Shown here one piece after another: positions 40,761-49,716 of a stretch of 64,000 bases of DNA. A program made the position numbers and the translations under genes. The notes under the pieces are model-generated. The model worked only from the letters and a program-made list of their open reading frames with translations. It had not been told where the DNA came from and made no database searches. Position 1 is the first letter of the stretch; each line of letters begins with the position of its first letter. The stretch comes from Ruegeria arenilitoris (GTDB taxonomy: Bacteria; Pseudomonadota; Alphaproteobacteria; Rhodobacterales; Rhodobacteraceae). The stretch spans positions 186,001 through 250,000 of the forward strand of contig NZ_WPYP01000005.1 of the NCBI RefSeq assembly GCF_013030985.1. Reading direction: 5' to 3'.

Positions 40761-40910
40761 AAAATAGGACGAAAGTCCGGAAAGGACCGCAAATGAAGTG
40801 TACAACCTTTCGGCTTGCACTGGTGCCACCGCATAGCACTAAGTCGATTTCGAGCTCATGTGCCGAATGCCGCGTGGAGCGGAATGTCAGCTATATGCAA
40901 CTCGGAAGTT

Positions 40911-41537
40911 TCAAACCTGTACGTTGACTTCAGTCTCGGTTCCTGAGTCCGTGTTAACAAAAAACATCGAAACGCTTTCAGCTTGTTCGTCTGAAAGGCG
41001 GCGGTAGAGGCTATCGCGTTTGTTTTCGGGCTCACCGGCCAGATAGAATTGCGTTGTGAGCAGTTCGGTATCGCCATCAAGGACTTTTACGTGGATATGG
41101 GGTGTACGGCCCGGATATTTACCGGGCTTGATCGTGCGGAAGCTGTAACGGCCGTCCTCGTCAGTAATGTCATGACCGAAACCCTGAAAGCCCTTGTCAT
41201 AGACCACATTCCGGCTGTCTCCTGGATGGAGGTATTTTCCATTGAGATCGCATTGCCAGATTTCGATCCTATGTCCTGACCGAGGTAGGCCATTTCTGTC
41301 TGTGATGCGACCTTTCAGCGTGATCACTTCTCCGCCGGCTTCTTCCACGAGCCCCATGACCTTGACCAGATCGTTGTCTACATCCGGCATCCGCATGGAA
41401 GGCGTTGGATAGAATGGCCCTTCGGCGGCGCGGGGTGTCAATCCTGCTGCATCAGCCCGACGCCAAAAGAAAATCCCTCCGGCAAGAGCGGCCAGTCCGG
41501 TCAAAAGGCTGCGACGCGTGGATTTACTGGCTTTCAT
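40911..41537 (-). CDS. Tat-exported intradiol ring-cleavage dioxygenase-like protein
   Basis: The 208-residue protein starts with a twin-arginine signal (STRRSLLTGLAALAGGIFF) and then shows a protocatechuate/catechol dioxygenase fold: AEGPFYPTPSMRMPDV, EIWQCDLNGKYLHP, GFGHDITDEDGRYSFRTIKP and GKYPGRTPHIHVKV. All four iron ligands of intradiol enzymes can be matched: Tyr in NGKY, Tyr in GKYP and the two His of HIH. The start at 41537 is preceded by GAGGAG. Export is unusual for catechol enzymes, but a group of extracellular or periplasmic intradiol-like proteins is known. Its aromatic substrate is unknown. It lies 49 bp after the SnoaL-like gene, likely in one operon. Confidence 0.85.
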   Translation of the reverse strand: MKASKSTRRSLLTGLAALAGGIFFWRRADAAGLTPRAAEGPFYPTPSMRMPDVDNDLVKVMGLVEEAGGEVITLKGRITDRNGLPRSGHRIEIWQCDLNGKYLHPGDSRNVVYDKGFQGFGHDITDEDGRYSFRTIKPGKYPGRTPHIHVKVLDGDTELLTTQFYLAGEPENKRDSLYRRLSDEQAESVSMFFVNTDSGTETEVNVQV

Positions 41538-41586
41538 ATCTGGCTCCTCTCGGACTGTGGCAGTCAGCATGCCGCCACCTGTCTCT

Positions 41587-42420
41587 TCAGAACATACCGT
41601 TCCCGTGGGCGAAGTCCTCGGCGTCTGGAATTTCTTGCACAATATCCCAATGCTCCACGATCTTGCCTTCGTCATCGTGGCGCACAATCTCGATCACCGC
41701 ATTGCCCCAATCGGCATATTCCACCAGCGCCATGGTCAGATCACCGTCAGAGATTGTCTGATGCACTGTAACATTGCCAAGTGTGCCGTCACTATCCTTG
41801 AAAAAGCCAAAGATGGGTTCAGTTCCGTTCGGGACCCTCGGGTTATGCTGGATGTAATCTGCGCCGAAGAGTCGCTTCAGAGTTTCGATGTCCCCGGCGA
41901 TCCCCCGGTCAAAGAACTCGATCGCGTTCATCGTGTTGCGCGCAAGATCCATGTTTGAGACGTATTTGTCCACATCTCCGCCACCGTCGATCATGGAATT
42001 GCCGTTGGCAGTTTCGGATTGGGGAACTTCTGTTTGGGTCGTGTCCCAGTGTTCGATGATCTGGCCGTTCTCAAAACGGAAGATGTCTCCAACGATGGCG
42101 GTCTCATCGCCAATACTCACGCGCGCCTGAACGCCGACGAGATCACCCTGCGCCAGAACACGCGCAATTTCGCGCCGCGGTTTCATGCCGTTTTCCTTCA
42201 TCCAGATCACGCTTGCCCGGATACCTTCACGCCCATCGGCGATGGATGGAGAATGCTGAATGTAGCGCGGGTGATAGAGCTCATCGATTAATTTACCGCT
42301 CTGAGCATCAAACATCTCAGTCAGAGCCCGCAGGGCAATCGCCTTGTTCTCTTCCTCGCCAGCAAAGACAGGAACGCCCATAACAAGTAACGTTGCTGAT
42401 ATTGCAATTAGGTTTTTCAT
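41587..42420 (-). CDS. Exported protein with two SnoaL-like (NTF2-fold) domains
   Basis: After a signal peptide (MKNLIAISATLLVMGVPVFA) the 277-residue protein holds two copies of a SnoaL-like domain. Each has the pattern Y-x-Q-H-(S/N)-P (LYHPRYIQHSPSIADG and GADYIQHNPRVPNG) and ends in EHWDT/EHWDIVQE. The repeat points to internal duplication, with one polypeptide forming what is normally a homodimer. SnoaL-like proteins act as cyclases, hydrolases or binding proteins; no assignment is possible. It is upstream of the exported dioxygenase and may handle the same compound in the periplasm. Confidence 0.8.
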   Translation of the reverse strand: MKNLIAISATLLVMGVPVFAGEEENKAIALRALTEMFDAQSGKLIDELYHPRYIQHSPSIADGREGIRASVIWMKENGMKPRREIARVLAQGDLVGVQARVSIGDETAIVGDIFRFENGQIIEHWDTTQTEVPQSETANGNSMIDGGGDVDKYVSNMDLARNTMNAIEFFDRGIAGDIETLKRLFGADYIQHNPRVPNGTEPIFGFFKDSDGTLGNVTVHQTISDGDLTMALVEYADWGNAVIEIVRHDDEGKIVEHWDIVQEIPDAEDFAHGNGMF

Positions 42421-42576
42421 AGGTTCCTCCTAAGCAGCCAGATGAGCGACGCCTGTCGGCGTTTTGTGGGAATCCGACAGATTGATGATTTCGGTTGTTT
42501 CGGTATGGAGCAGCACCGTCAGCTCGCTTTGCGTTAAAACCTTCAATTGTTGCAGAGAACCTAGTGACCACATAAC

Positions 42577-42624
42577 GTCACCTAAAGAGACAGTTTGTGG
42601 AATGACTGTCAGTTAAAAGGTGAC
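42577..42624. promoter_or_regulatory. Nested inverted repeats between the SnoaL gene and the LysR gene
   Basis: GTCACCT at 42577-42583 and AGGTGAC at 42618-42624 enclose a second pair, GACAGT (42589-42594) and ACTGTC (42605-42610). The two dyads share nearly the same centre, near 42600. AGGTGA also serves as ribosome site of the LysR gene, so a bound regulator would block its own translation start region. Confidence 0.55.
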
Positions 42625-42626
42625 AA

Positions 42627-43529
42627 TTGAAAAACGTGAACTTCAACAGGATCGGCTACTTTGTCGCCGTGGTGGATGCGGGTACGATCACCGGCGCAGC
42701 AAAAGCATTGAGCATAAGTAAAGCCGTTGTCAGCAAGCAAATTCTGGCCCTGGAAGAAGAACTAGGCACAGCACTATTGCATCGCAACACGCGCCACATG
42801 CACCCGACAGGTGCGGGACTACGGTTTTATGAACAAGCCAAGGCAGCGCTAAACCAAGCCGAAGAAGCCTATGCAGAGGTCCAGTCTGGTAAAGCGATCC
42901 CCGAGGGGCATTTTCGAATAACAGCGCCAGTGGATTACGGCACGCTTCATCTCGCCCCGCTTTTGGCGCAGTTTGTTCAGGGTAACGCAGGCGTCACGAT
43001 TGATCTTCACCTCAGCGATGATCGACTGGACCCCGTTGAACACCACTTTGACTTGGGCTTCCGTGTCGGATGGCCGAGCGACTCATCAAATCAAATGCGC
43101 AAAGTCGGGTCGTTCGAGGAATGGGTGGTTGCGTCACCCGGATTGGCTCAAAGTGCCACCGAGCCAAATCACCTGACTGGGCTATCTTTCGTCACCAACG
43201 CCTCCCTCAACAATGCGGCCACGTGGCAGTTTTCGAAAGGTAGCGAGGTTCAGGACATTACCGTCACTTCGTCTTTCAAACTCAATGCATCGCCAGCGAT
43301 AAGCAGAGCCATCGCCGCTGGCGCGTGTTTCTCGGTATTGCCGGACTTTCTTGTCTATGACGATGTCGCCGCGGGCCGACTGGTCCGCTTGCTGTCTGAT
43401 TGGTCGCTCCGCTCAGGCGGCATCTATGCGATGACTCCCCCAACAAAGCATAAGCCACTGGCCATACGGACCATCATTGAAGTGATTGCGACTTATCATC
43501 AGGTAGGTTTGAGACAGACCTCTGGGTAA
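42627..43529 (+). CDS. LysR-family regulator (divergent from SnoaL/dioxygenase genes)
   Basis: The 300-residue protein has a LysR helix-turn-helix (RIGYFVAVVDAGTITGAAKA, then SKAVVSKQILALEEELGTAL) and a co-inducer domain of the CrgA/DsdC type with FRITAPVDYGTLHLAPLL. The annotated start is a TTG at 42627, seven bases after AAAAGG; a GTG ten bases on is an alternative. It presumably controls the exported dioxygenase operon through the nested dyads just upstream. Confidence 0.85.
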   Translation: MKNVNFNRIGYFVAVVDAGTITGAAKALSISKAVVSKQILALEEELGTALLHRNTRHMHPTGAGLRFYEQAKAALNQAEEAYAEVQSGKAIPEGHFRITAPVDYGTLHLAPLLAQFVQGNAGVTIDLHLSDDRLDPVEHHFDLGFRVGWPSDSSNQMRKVGSFEEWVVASPGLAQSATEPNHLTGLSFVTNASLNNAATWQFSKGSEVQDITVTSSFKLNASPAISRAIAAGACFSVLPDFLVYDDVAAGRLVRLLSDWSLRSGGIYAMTPPTKHKPLAIRTIIEVIATYHQVGLRQTSG

Positions 43530-43594
43530 AAGTTCTCAGTGGTTGCAGACCTTGAGGTGATTGCCGTCAACGGCATTTTTTGTTGCGTAATCCG

Positions 43595-43694
43595 TGTGTA
43601 CGCGTGCTCTTTATTTTGCAGCTGCGGCGAATGGCCGGTTTGAAGGGGCCGCAGCGCAGCGCTGGCGACAGCGATGAATGTCTTCTTTGGGCCG
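43595..43694 (+). repeat. Intergenic repeat family 1, copy 2
   Basis: The central block TGCGGCGAATGGCCGGTTTG starts at 43623 and TGGGCCG starts at 43688, a distance of 65 bp, equal to the copies at 48.6 and 49.6 kb. The GAGTTCG block at the left end is degenerate. The copy lies between the convergent LysR and ugpC genes, in a 427-bp gap that otherwise holds nothing I can name. Confidence 0.6.
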
Positions 43695-43956
43695 GCCTTG
43701 CAGTGCCGGTCGGGTCTTAGTCAGGCAGATGCAGCGGTGCCTGCGAGGCCAGGTCTGAGCCCATCCGCCGGATGCTGCGCCTTGAAGGAACGACTTCTAG
43801 CGGGCAATAGCTGTTGTTAGGGCAGGTTAAGACCGGTCAAAGCCGCCCTTCATGACAACTGAAAATATGCCACTTAAGCCTCGAAACAATCTTTGGTGCG
43901 CGGTGCCGATTCAGCACCTTGGACGATTTGGAATATCGCATAGATCCACAAACCAG

Positions 43957-45012
43957 CTAGCCCATACGACGCAAGCCCGTATCAATGTCGAATAGATGTG
44001 ACTTTGTCGGCTGGATCGAAAACCGCATCATGGAGTTCTCGCCGCTCAAGATATGAACACCGGGCAAACTGGCCGTGAAACTTTCGTTTGTATCGATAAG
44101 TTCACAATGCAGCAGCGTATTCGCGCCAAGCGGCTCGGCCATTTTGGCATTTACATGGATAGGTCCAGTTTCCTCCGCGATCAAATGCTCTGGGCGGATA
44201 CCAAATTTTACAGGGCCGTCAGATCCACCGATCTCGACAATGCGTCGATCGCCTAAGGTGACCCAACCTTCCTTAACTTCCGCATCTAATACATTCATCG
44301 CCGGGCTGCCGATAAATTGTGCGGCAAAAAGGGTACGTGGAGTCTCGTAGACTTCGAGCGGGGTGCCGATCTGCTCTGCAACACCGCCGTTCATCACGAT
44401 CATTCGGTCTGCCATAGTCATCGCCTCAACCTGATCATGGGTAACGTAGAGAGCCGTAATACCCAATTTTGACTGAAGTTCCTTGATCTCTAGACGCATC
44501 TGAACGCGCAGCTTGGCATCAAGGTTCGACAGAGGTTCATCAAAAAGAAACACCGCCGGTTCACGAACAATGGCGCGCCCCATTGCGACGCGCTGACGTT
44601 GACCGCCTGAGAGTTCTCGGGGCTTCCGATCCAACAATGGTTCAAGTTGCAGCAATCTAGCCGCCTCAAGCACCTTGGCGTCAATCTCACCCTTTGGCAG
44701 CTTGGCGATCTTTAGGCCGTAGCCCATGTTCTGGCGCACCGACATATGTGGGTAGAGCGCGTAATTCTGAAACACCATTGCAATGTTGCGGTCCATCGGC
44801 TCCTTGTCGTTGGCTCGCTCGCCCCCGATTAAGACGTCGCCGGACGTCACCGTTTCCAATCCTGCGACCATGCGCAACAAGGTGGATTTACCGCAGCCCG
44901 ACGGCCCGACAATGACGATAAATTCGCCGTCGGCGATGTCTGTAGAGACGTCGTGGATCACCTCGGTGTCGCCAAAGCTCTTCTTGATATCTTGCAGGGA
45001 AACCGTTGCCAT
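43957..45012 (-). CDS. ugpC: ABC transporter ATPase of the Ugp/MalK type
   Basis: The 351-residue ATPase has Walker A GPSGCGKST, the Q-loop VFQNYALYPHMSV, the signature LSGGQRQR, Walker B VFLFDEPLSNLDAKLR and the switch His (ALYVTHDQ). A C-terminal regulatory OB-like domain (MOI type) follows, with FGIRPEHL. It powers uptake through the two permeases encoded upstream. UgpC is assigned because of the BAEC order; related sugar systems use the same ATPase type. It starts 3 bp after the ugpE stop. Confidence 0.88.
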   Translation of the reverse strand: MATVSLQDIKKSFGDTEVIHDVSTDIADGEFIVIVGPSGCGKSTLLRMVAGLETVTSGDVLIGGERANDKEPMDRNIAMVFQNYALYPHMSVRQNMGYGLKIAKLPKGEIDAKVLEAARLLQLEPLLDRKPRELSGGQRQRVAMGRAIVREPAVFLFDEPLSNLDAKLRVQMRLEIKELQSKLGITALYVTHDQVEAMTMADRMIVMNGGVAEQIGTPLEVYETPRTLFAAQFIGSPAMNVLDAEVKEGWVTLGDRRIVEIGGSDGPVKFGIRPEHLIAEETGPIHVNAKMAEPLGANTLLHCELIDTNESFTASLPGVHILSGENSMMRFSIQPTKSHLFDIDTGLRRMG

Positions 45013-45015
45013 CTG

Positions 45016-45873
45016 TTACTTCTCACTATCGACAAGGCCGCGAATAAACAGCCTTTGCATGCCCACCACAACGATCACTGGTGGGATCATCGCCAGAATT
45101 GAGGTCGCCATGATCGTTGGCCAGTGGGCAAAGTCATCCCCACTTGGGAACATCTGTTTGATACCCATCACGATTGTGTTCATTTCCGGCTCCGTCGTGA
45201 TCAATAGCGGCCAGAGGTATTGGTTCCAGCCGTAGATAAAGAGGATCACAAAAAGAGCGGCGATGTTTGTGCGGCTCATCGGGACAACGATATCCCAAAA
45301 GAACTGCATAGGGCGGGCGCCGTCAACGCGGGCCGCCTCTGCCAGTTCATCCGGGATTGTCAGAAAGAACTGCCGGAACAAAAACGTCGCCGTGGCAGAG
45401 GCGATCAAGGGAAAGATCAAGCCGGAGTATGAGTTTAGCATGCCAAAGCCGGCCACCACCTCGTAGGTGGGTACGATACGCACCTCGACCGGAAGCATCA
45501 GTGTCAGGAAGATCAGCCAGAAAAAGATGCTCCGACCGGGAAACTTGAAATAGACAATGGCAAATGCCGACAGAAGGGAAATGATGATTTTGCCCACTGC
45601 GATCCCGATCGCCATGACAAGGCTGTTGAACAGCATTGTTCCGACCGGCACATTGATGCCCGAGAACAGCGCATTCTTATAGTTGATCCAAAGCTGATCA
45701 CCCGGCCATACCGGCATGGGCGGGCGAATGATGTCCGACTGGGTCACAGTTGAGGCCACGAAGGCCAGCCAGATCGGGAAGAAGATCACCAGCACGCCAA
45801 GAATCATGAACACATGGGTCAGCCACAGCCCCGTGCCTCGCTTTTCGACCATGCCGTGAGTTTCGCGTGCCAT
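45016..45873 (-). CDS. ugpE: ABC transporter permease UgpE-like
   Basis: 285 residues with six membrane segments and the permease EAA loop in ELAEAARVDGARPMQFFWDI. Features such as WLAFVASTVTQSDIIRPPMP and YGWNQYLWPLLITTEPEMNT are the common UgpE pattern. Its ATG overlaps the ugpA stop by one base (TGATG). With UgpA it forms the inner-membrane channel for glycerol-3-phosphate or a related phosphodiester. Confidence 0.88.
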   Translation of the reverse strand: MARETHGMVEKRGTGLWLTHVFMILGVLVIFFPIWLAFVASTVTQSDIIRPPMPVWPGDQLWINYKNALFSGINVPVGTMLFNSLVMAIGIAVGKIIISLLSAFAIVYFKFPGRSIFFWLIFLTLMLPVEVRIVPTYEVVAGFGMLNSYSGLIFPLIASATATFLFRQFFLTIPDELAEAARVDGARPMQFFWDIVVPMSRTNIAALFVILFIYGWNQYLWPLLITTEPEMNTIVMGIKQMFPSGDDFAHWPTIMATSILAMIPPVIVVVGMQRLFIRGLVDSEK

Positions 45874-46754
45874 CAGTAATGCACCCGTTTCTCAATGAAC
45901 TTGAATTGCAGGATGGTCAGCAGCCCAACCACAATCAACAAGATGACCGATTGCGCGGATGATGATCCAAGATCCTGGCTGACGAATCCGTCCGAGTAAA
46001 CTTTGTAGACGAGGATTGTTGTTGCCTGCTGCGGGCCCCCTCCGGTGATTGTGTGGATCACACCGAAAGTTTCGAAGAACGAATAGACGACATTGACTAC
46101 AAGCAGGAAAAAGGTCGTGGGTGACAAGAGCGGTAACACAATTGTCCAGAACCGCCGCCAGAAATGCGCGCCATCAATGGCTGCTGCCTCAATAACCGAT
46201 TTTGGAACCGCCTGCAGGGCAGCGAAGAAAAACAGGAAGTTATAGCTGATCCGCCCCCAGGCGGATGCAACGACAACAAGTCCCATAGCCTCTGTCCCGT
46301 TCAAAACGTGGTTCCAGTCATACCCCAGTTGCCCCAGATACCACGACACCACGCCGACGCGGGTGTTGAACATGAACAGCCAGAGCACGCCTGCAACGGC
46401 AGGGGCCACGGCATAGGGCCAGATCAATAAGGTGCGGTAAACGCCAGACCCCTTGATCAAACGATCCGCGACTACGGCAAGAAACAGTGCGGGGATCATT
46501 GAGCACAGCGTGACAAGGATCGAGAAAACCGCAGTGGTCGCAAACGACGCGCGGTAGAATTTGTCGGAGAGAAGGAATTCAAAATTTCCAAGGCCCACAT
46601 ATTGCATCGACAGGCCAAAGGGGTCAGGGATGAACAGCGATTGCCATATCGCCTGTCCGGCGGGATAGAAAAAGAAAATCGCCGAGATCACGACTTGCGG
46701 CGCAATCAGCAGAAGCGGCAACAACCAACCGCGGAACTTGACCCGTTTTTCCAT
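45873..46754 (-). CDS. ugpA: ABC transporter permease UgpA-like
   Basis: About 293 residues, six membrane segments and an EAA loop near [17 protein letters not shown]. The N-terminus ([20 protein letters not shown]) and [20 protein letters not shown] are typical of UgpA. I chose the ATG at 46754 ([10 protein letters not shown]) over 46769. It follows ugpB by 51 bp and overlaps ugpE by one base. Confidence 0.88.
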   Translation of the reverse strand: MEKRVKFRGWLLPLLLIAPQVVISAIFFFYPAGQAIWQSLFIPDPFGLSMQYVGLGNFEFLLSDKFYRASFATTAVFSILVTLCSMIPALFLAVVADRLIKGSGVYRTLLIWPYAVAPAVAGVLWLFMFNTRVGVVSWYLGQLGYDWNHVLNGTEAMGLVVVASAWGRISYNFLFFFAALQAVPKSVIEAAAIDGAHFWRRFWTIVLPLLSPTTFFLLVVNVVYSFFETFGVIHTITGGGPQQATTILVYKVYSDGFVSQDLGSSSAQSVILLIVVGLLTILQFKFIEKRVHY

Positions 46755-46805
46755 CAGACCTCTGGGCAAAAAAGGCAGGCCGTCTGGCCCACCTTTTTCA
46801 TTGCC

Positions 46806-48116
46806 TTAGTTGTTGGCGGATTCGAACCGGCGCAAAAGCGCATCGCCGCGCTCTTTTGCGCTGTCCATCGCTTCCTGAGCAGTTTTGTCTCCCGCCCAAA
46901 TCGCCTCCAGTTCCTCGTCGATAATCCCACGAATCTGGTCGAAAGAACCCAGACGCAGACCCTTGGAGTTCGCAGTCGGCTCATTCGCGGTCATCTGTAT
47001 AACAGCTATGTCGGTACCGGGGTTGTCTTCATAAAAACCGGCAGCACGAGTTGCTTCACCTGCTTCTGCGGTAATGGGCAGATACCCGGTGTCCTGATGC
47101 CATTTGGCCTGCACGTCACTGGAAGACAGGAAACTCAGGAATTCGCCAACACCTGCGTATTCGGCATCTTCATGACCTTCCATTACCCAAAGCGATGCAC
47201 CACCGATGATGGTATTCTGCGGGCCGTTTCCGACGCCCTCCCAATAGGGCAGTGGCCGGACGTCGAAATCAAACTCGGCTTCTGCCTTGATCCCTGCATA
47301 GCCAGCCGAGCTTTCGGTGAACAAAGCACATTCGCCAGAGCGGAAATTTGCGCCACCTTCATTTCGACGCCCCGTATAGATGAATTTACCGTCCTTTGCC
47401 CATTCGCCCATGGCGGTCAGATGTGCGACCTGCGCCGCGCCGTTTAGCATCAACTCTGTATCAAGCCCGGCAAAGCCGTTGTCCTGACTTGCAAATGGCA
47501 CGTCATGATAGGCCGAGAAGTTCTCAAGGTGAATCCAGCTTTGCCACGCTGTCACTAAGGGGCATTGGGATCCGCCAGCCTTGAGGGCATCGAGCGTTTC
47601 ACCCACTTTCTGCCATGTCGACAGATCGGTATCCGGGTCGACCCCAGCGGCTTCAAATGCGTCCCGGTTCACCCACAAGACAGGTGTGGAGGAATTAAAC
47701 GGCAGCGACAGCATTTCGCCCTCGGTGGTTGTGTAATACCCTTTGACAGCGCCAATATAGGCGTTCGGATCAAATGCAGCACCGCTTTCGGCCATCACTT
47801 CAAAAACTGGCCTTGTCGCACCCTTTGCGGACATCATAGTCGCGGTTCCGACTTCAAACACCATTAGGATGTGCGGCTGCTCTCCTGCGCGAAACGCCGC
47901 GATCCCAGAGTTGAGTGTTTCAGAATAATTGCCCTTGTGGCTTTGCACGACGACATAGTCACTTTGACTTGCATTGAACTCTTCAACTTGTGCCGCGACC
48001 AGTTCACCCAGACGGCCGGTGAATGCGTGCCAGAATTGCACCTCGGTTTGCGCAATGGCCGCGACTGGTGACAGCACTGTGGATACGGCCAAAGCGCCGA
48101 GAATTGATTTTTGCAT
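46806..48116 (-). CDS. ugpB: ABC transporter solute-binding protein UgpB-like
   Basis: The 436-residue receptor has a signal peptide (KSILGALAVSTVLSPVAAIA) and then TEVQFWHAFTGRLGELVAAQ, the usual first strand of UgpB. NSSTPVLWVNRDAFEAAG and ECALFTESSAGYAGI are also family features. The ATG at 48116 has GGGAGGAAC just before it. Known UgpB proteins bind sn-glycerol-3-phosphate and glycerophosphodiesters, so phosphorus scavenging is likely. It leads the ugpBAEC operon; a long upstream region holds an inverted repeat that may be its operator. No PHO box was identified by eye. Confidence 0.88.
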   Translation of the reverse strand: MQKSILGALAVSTVLSPVAAIAQTEVQFWHAFTGRLGELVAAQVEEFNASQSDYVVVQSHKGNYSETLNSGIAAFRAGEQPHILMVFEVGTATMMSAKGATRPVFEVMAESGAAFDPNAYIGAVKGYYTTTEGEMLSLPFNSSTPVLWVNRDAFEAAGVDPDTDLSTWQKVGETLDALKAGGSQCPLVTAWQSWIHLENFSAYHDVPFASQDNGFAGLDTELMLNGAAQVAHLTAMGEWAKDGKFIYTGRRNEGGANFRSGECALFTESSAGYAGIKAEAEFDFDVRPLPYWEGVGNGPQNTIIGGASLWVMEGHEDAEYAGVGEFLSFLSSSDVQAKWHQDTGYLPITAEAGEATRAAGFYEDNPGTDIAVIQMTANEPTANSKGLRLGSFDQIRGIIDEELEAIWAGDKTAQEAMDSAKERGDALLRRFESANN

Positions 48117-48331
48117 AGTTCCTCCCTTGCACCGCAGCGGTGCGTCCCTTGAAACTCCGTGATTTAGGTTCCGCGCAACTTGTTGGATATCAAAACGATA
48201 CACCCCTTCGGGAATTTATCAAGAATGGACTATCCGGCCTTGGGAGACTTCAAATTCCACCCCTTACGCTTAGTGCAATGATCGCTTTACGACGGTCCAT
48301 CAGATCAACTTGGACTGCGCGGAATTTGCTT

Positions 48332-48358
48332 GAGCAGTTATTCACATAATAACTGCTC
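48332..48358. promoter_or_regulatory. Perfect 11-bp inverted repeat upstream of ugpB
   Basis: GAGCAGTTATT and AATAACTGCTC are separated by five bases (CACAT). A partial extra copy (GCAGTATAACTG) follows at about 48363-48374. It is 216 bp upstream of ugpB and has no gene end next to it, so it is not a terminator. It looks like an operator for a GntR, DeoR or LacI-type dimer, but no such regulator gene is next to it. Confidence 0.6.
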
Positions 48359-48530
48359 GCAAGCAGTATAACTGAAATCAGTCCTCAACGAGTGAAGCGT
48401 ATGCCAATTGGCAACGCACCCGCATCGAAATTCCGGCTTACTGCCCTTGCTGCTCTTCGCAACAGTGGCAATACGCTGAAAGCGGGCGTTGATTGAAGGG
48501 AAGTGAAGGACGGGTTTTTCCACAGGCTGT

Positions 48531-48633
48531 CAGTTCGTCACGCTCTTCATACTACCTCTGCAGCGAATGACCGCAAAGCAGGCTGTAACTGCAGCATCCG
48601 TTAGCAGTGCTGAGTGTTCGGTTTGGGCCGTCC
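48531..48633 (+). repeat. Intergenic repeat family 1, copy 3
   Basis: CAGTTCG starts at 48531, TGCAGCGAATGACCGC at 48559, ACTGCAGCAT at 48588 and TGGGCCGTCC at 48624. Offsets from the central block are -28, +29 and +65, matching the other copies exactly. It lies in the 717-bp gap between divergent ugpB and the metalloprotease-like gene. That gap also holds the inverted repeat at 48332 but no gene I can support. Confidence 0.7.
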
Positions 48634-48833
48634 TGATCCGCGCGCAGCGTGTCAGATCACCCGATGCCGCGATGGCTCCGGCGTCAGCAACGAGCCCAAA
48701 TTGCAAAGTGCTGCGGCCTCCACTAACGTCCGCTTCAGGAAAATCGGAGGTCCTTTTGCACGGTGTATGGCGGCCAGAGCGTCGAAACAGAAAGATCGGT
48801 ACCAAGAGTTCCGGCTTCTCTAAATCAAACGAT

Positions 48834-49556
48834 ATGCGCATTCCTGAAAGCTGGTTGGACAAATATGGGAACTGCTCGCTTTACTATGAACGGCTTGAGA
48901 GGCCCGAAGTTGAGCAAGTAGCCATTGCGGGTCGTCAGTTGACCCTGCTTTATGAAGCGCCGCACAATGGTTTCTCGTTTGGTTGTTCTCCCTCAGATGT
49001 CATTAAATTGCTTGCTTCGTTGTCGAAGCTCGTACCTGCGCTACCGAGCATAATCGCCTTTCGGCAACCCACGCGAAAGCAACGCCAGCAGAACCCCGTT
49101 TGGGGTCGTTTCTTGTATTTCGCAGAGTTTGGAGGCTATTGCGGCACTGCAATAGTACTGGAGGCGCAAGAGCTAGGCGCACCGCTAAAGTGGTCCAAGC
49201 GAATGACGCTAGAAGACCGCGCGGAATATGATCTCCTTATTCGAGATGGGCACCCATTTTTGGAGACAAAGCGGTACTACGTAGCAGAGCTAACCGAAGA
49301 AGCAGTGCGGAACACAAAACTCTACCGTACTTTCCTGCACGAGCTTGGGCACCTGGCTGACTTTCATCAGAAGGTTCTAGATAACCGAACGGCGCTTGAT
49401 CCCGATCAGGATGTCGCGGACAGTCTCTACTTTTCGAGGCCAACGTCAGAACGTGAAGCCTTTGCGCACAGGTTCGCAGAGGAACTCAGGGAAACACTAC
49501 TTGAAAACGGTGCAATACCATTCGCACCTCAGCCGTTCGCAAAAGCAGACTTCTGA
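48834..49556 (+). CDS. HELGH-motif metalloprotease-like protein of unknown function
   Basis: The 240-residue product carries HELGH at residues 169-173 (FLHELGHLADFH), followed about 35 residues on by SEREAFAHRFAEEL, which would supply a third metal ligand Glu as in gluzincins and IrrE/ImmA-like proteins. The N-terminal half (MRIPESWLDKYGNCSLYYER) is unlike any family I know. I placed the start at 48834 because the frame upstream of it runs through an intergenic repeat copy and reads nonsense; no strong ribosome site is seen. It faces the tyrosine recombinase gene, which together suggests an acquired island. Role unknown; regulated proteolysis is one possibility. Confidence 0.65.
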   Translation: MRIPESWLDKYGNCSLYYERLERPEVEQVAIAGRQLTLLYEAPHNGFSFGCSPSDVIKLLASLSKLVPALPSIIAFRQPTRKQRQQNPVWGRFLYFAEFGGYCGTAIVLEAQELGAPLKWSKRMTLEDRAEYDLLIRDGHPFLETKRYYVAELTEEAVRNTKLYRTFLHELGHLADFHQKVLDNRTALDPDQDVADSLYFSRPTSEREAFAHRFAEELRETLLENGAIPFAPQPFAKADF

Positions 49557-49590
49557 TCTTGGGATTCCAAAGTCAGCTTCGTCCGCGTTG

Positions 49591-49693
49591 TGTGAGTTCG
49601 AACGCCCTCAGTTTTTGCACTCGCAGCGAATGGCAGGTCTGACGGGCCGCACCGCAGCATCCGGCATCCCTATTGGGCGGCAGCTCTGGGCCG
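49591..49693 (+). repeat. Intergenic repeat family 1, copy 4
   Basis: GTGTGAGTTCGAACGCCCTC starts at 49590-49591 and TCGCAGCGAATGGCAGGTCT at 49621. ACCGCAGCAT at 49651 and TGGGCCG at 49687 follow. This is the clearest copy, with all four blocks present. It fills the gap between the convergent metalloprotease-like and recombinase genes. Confidence 0.75.
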
Positions 49694-49716
49694 CAGTCGA
49701 ATGCGGCCCGTACGCA

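Noticed and set aside
43910..43930. Inverted repeat GGTGC...GCACC as ugpC terminator
   Set aside because: Only five base pairs and no following U-run.
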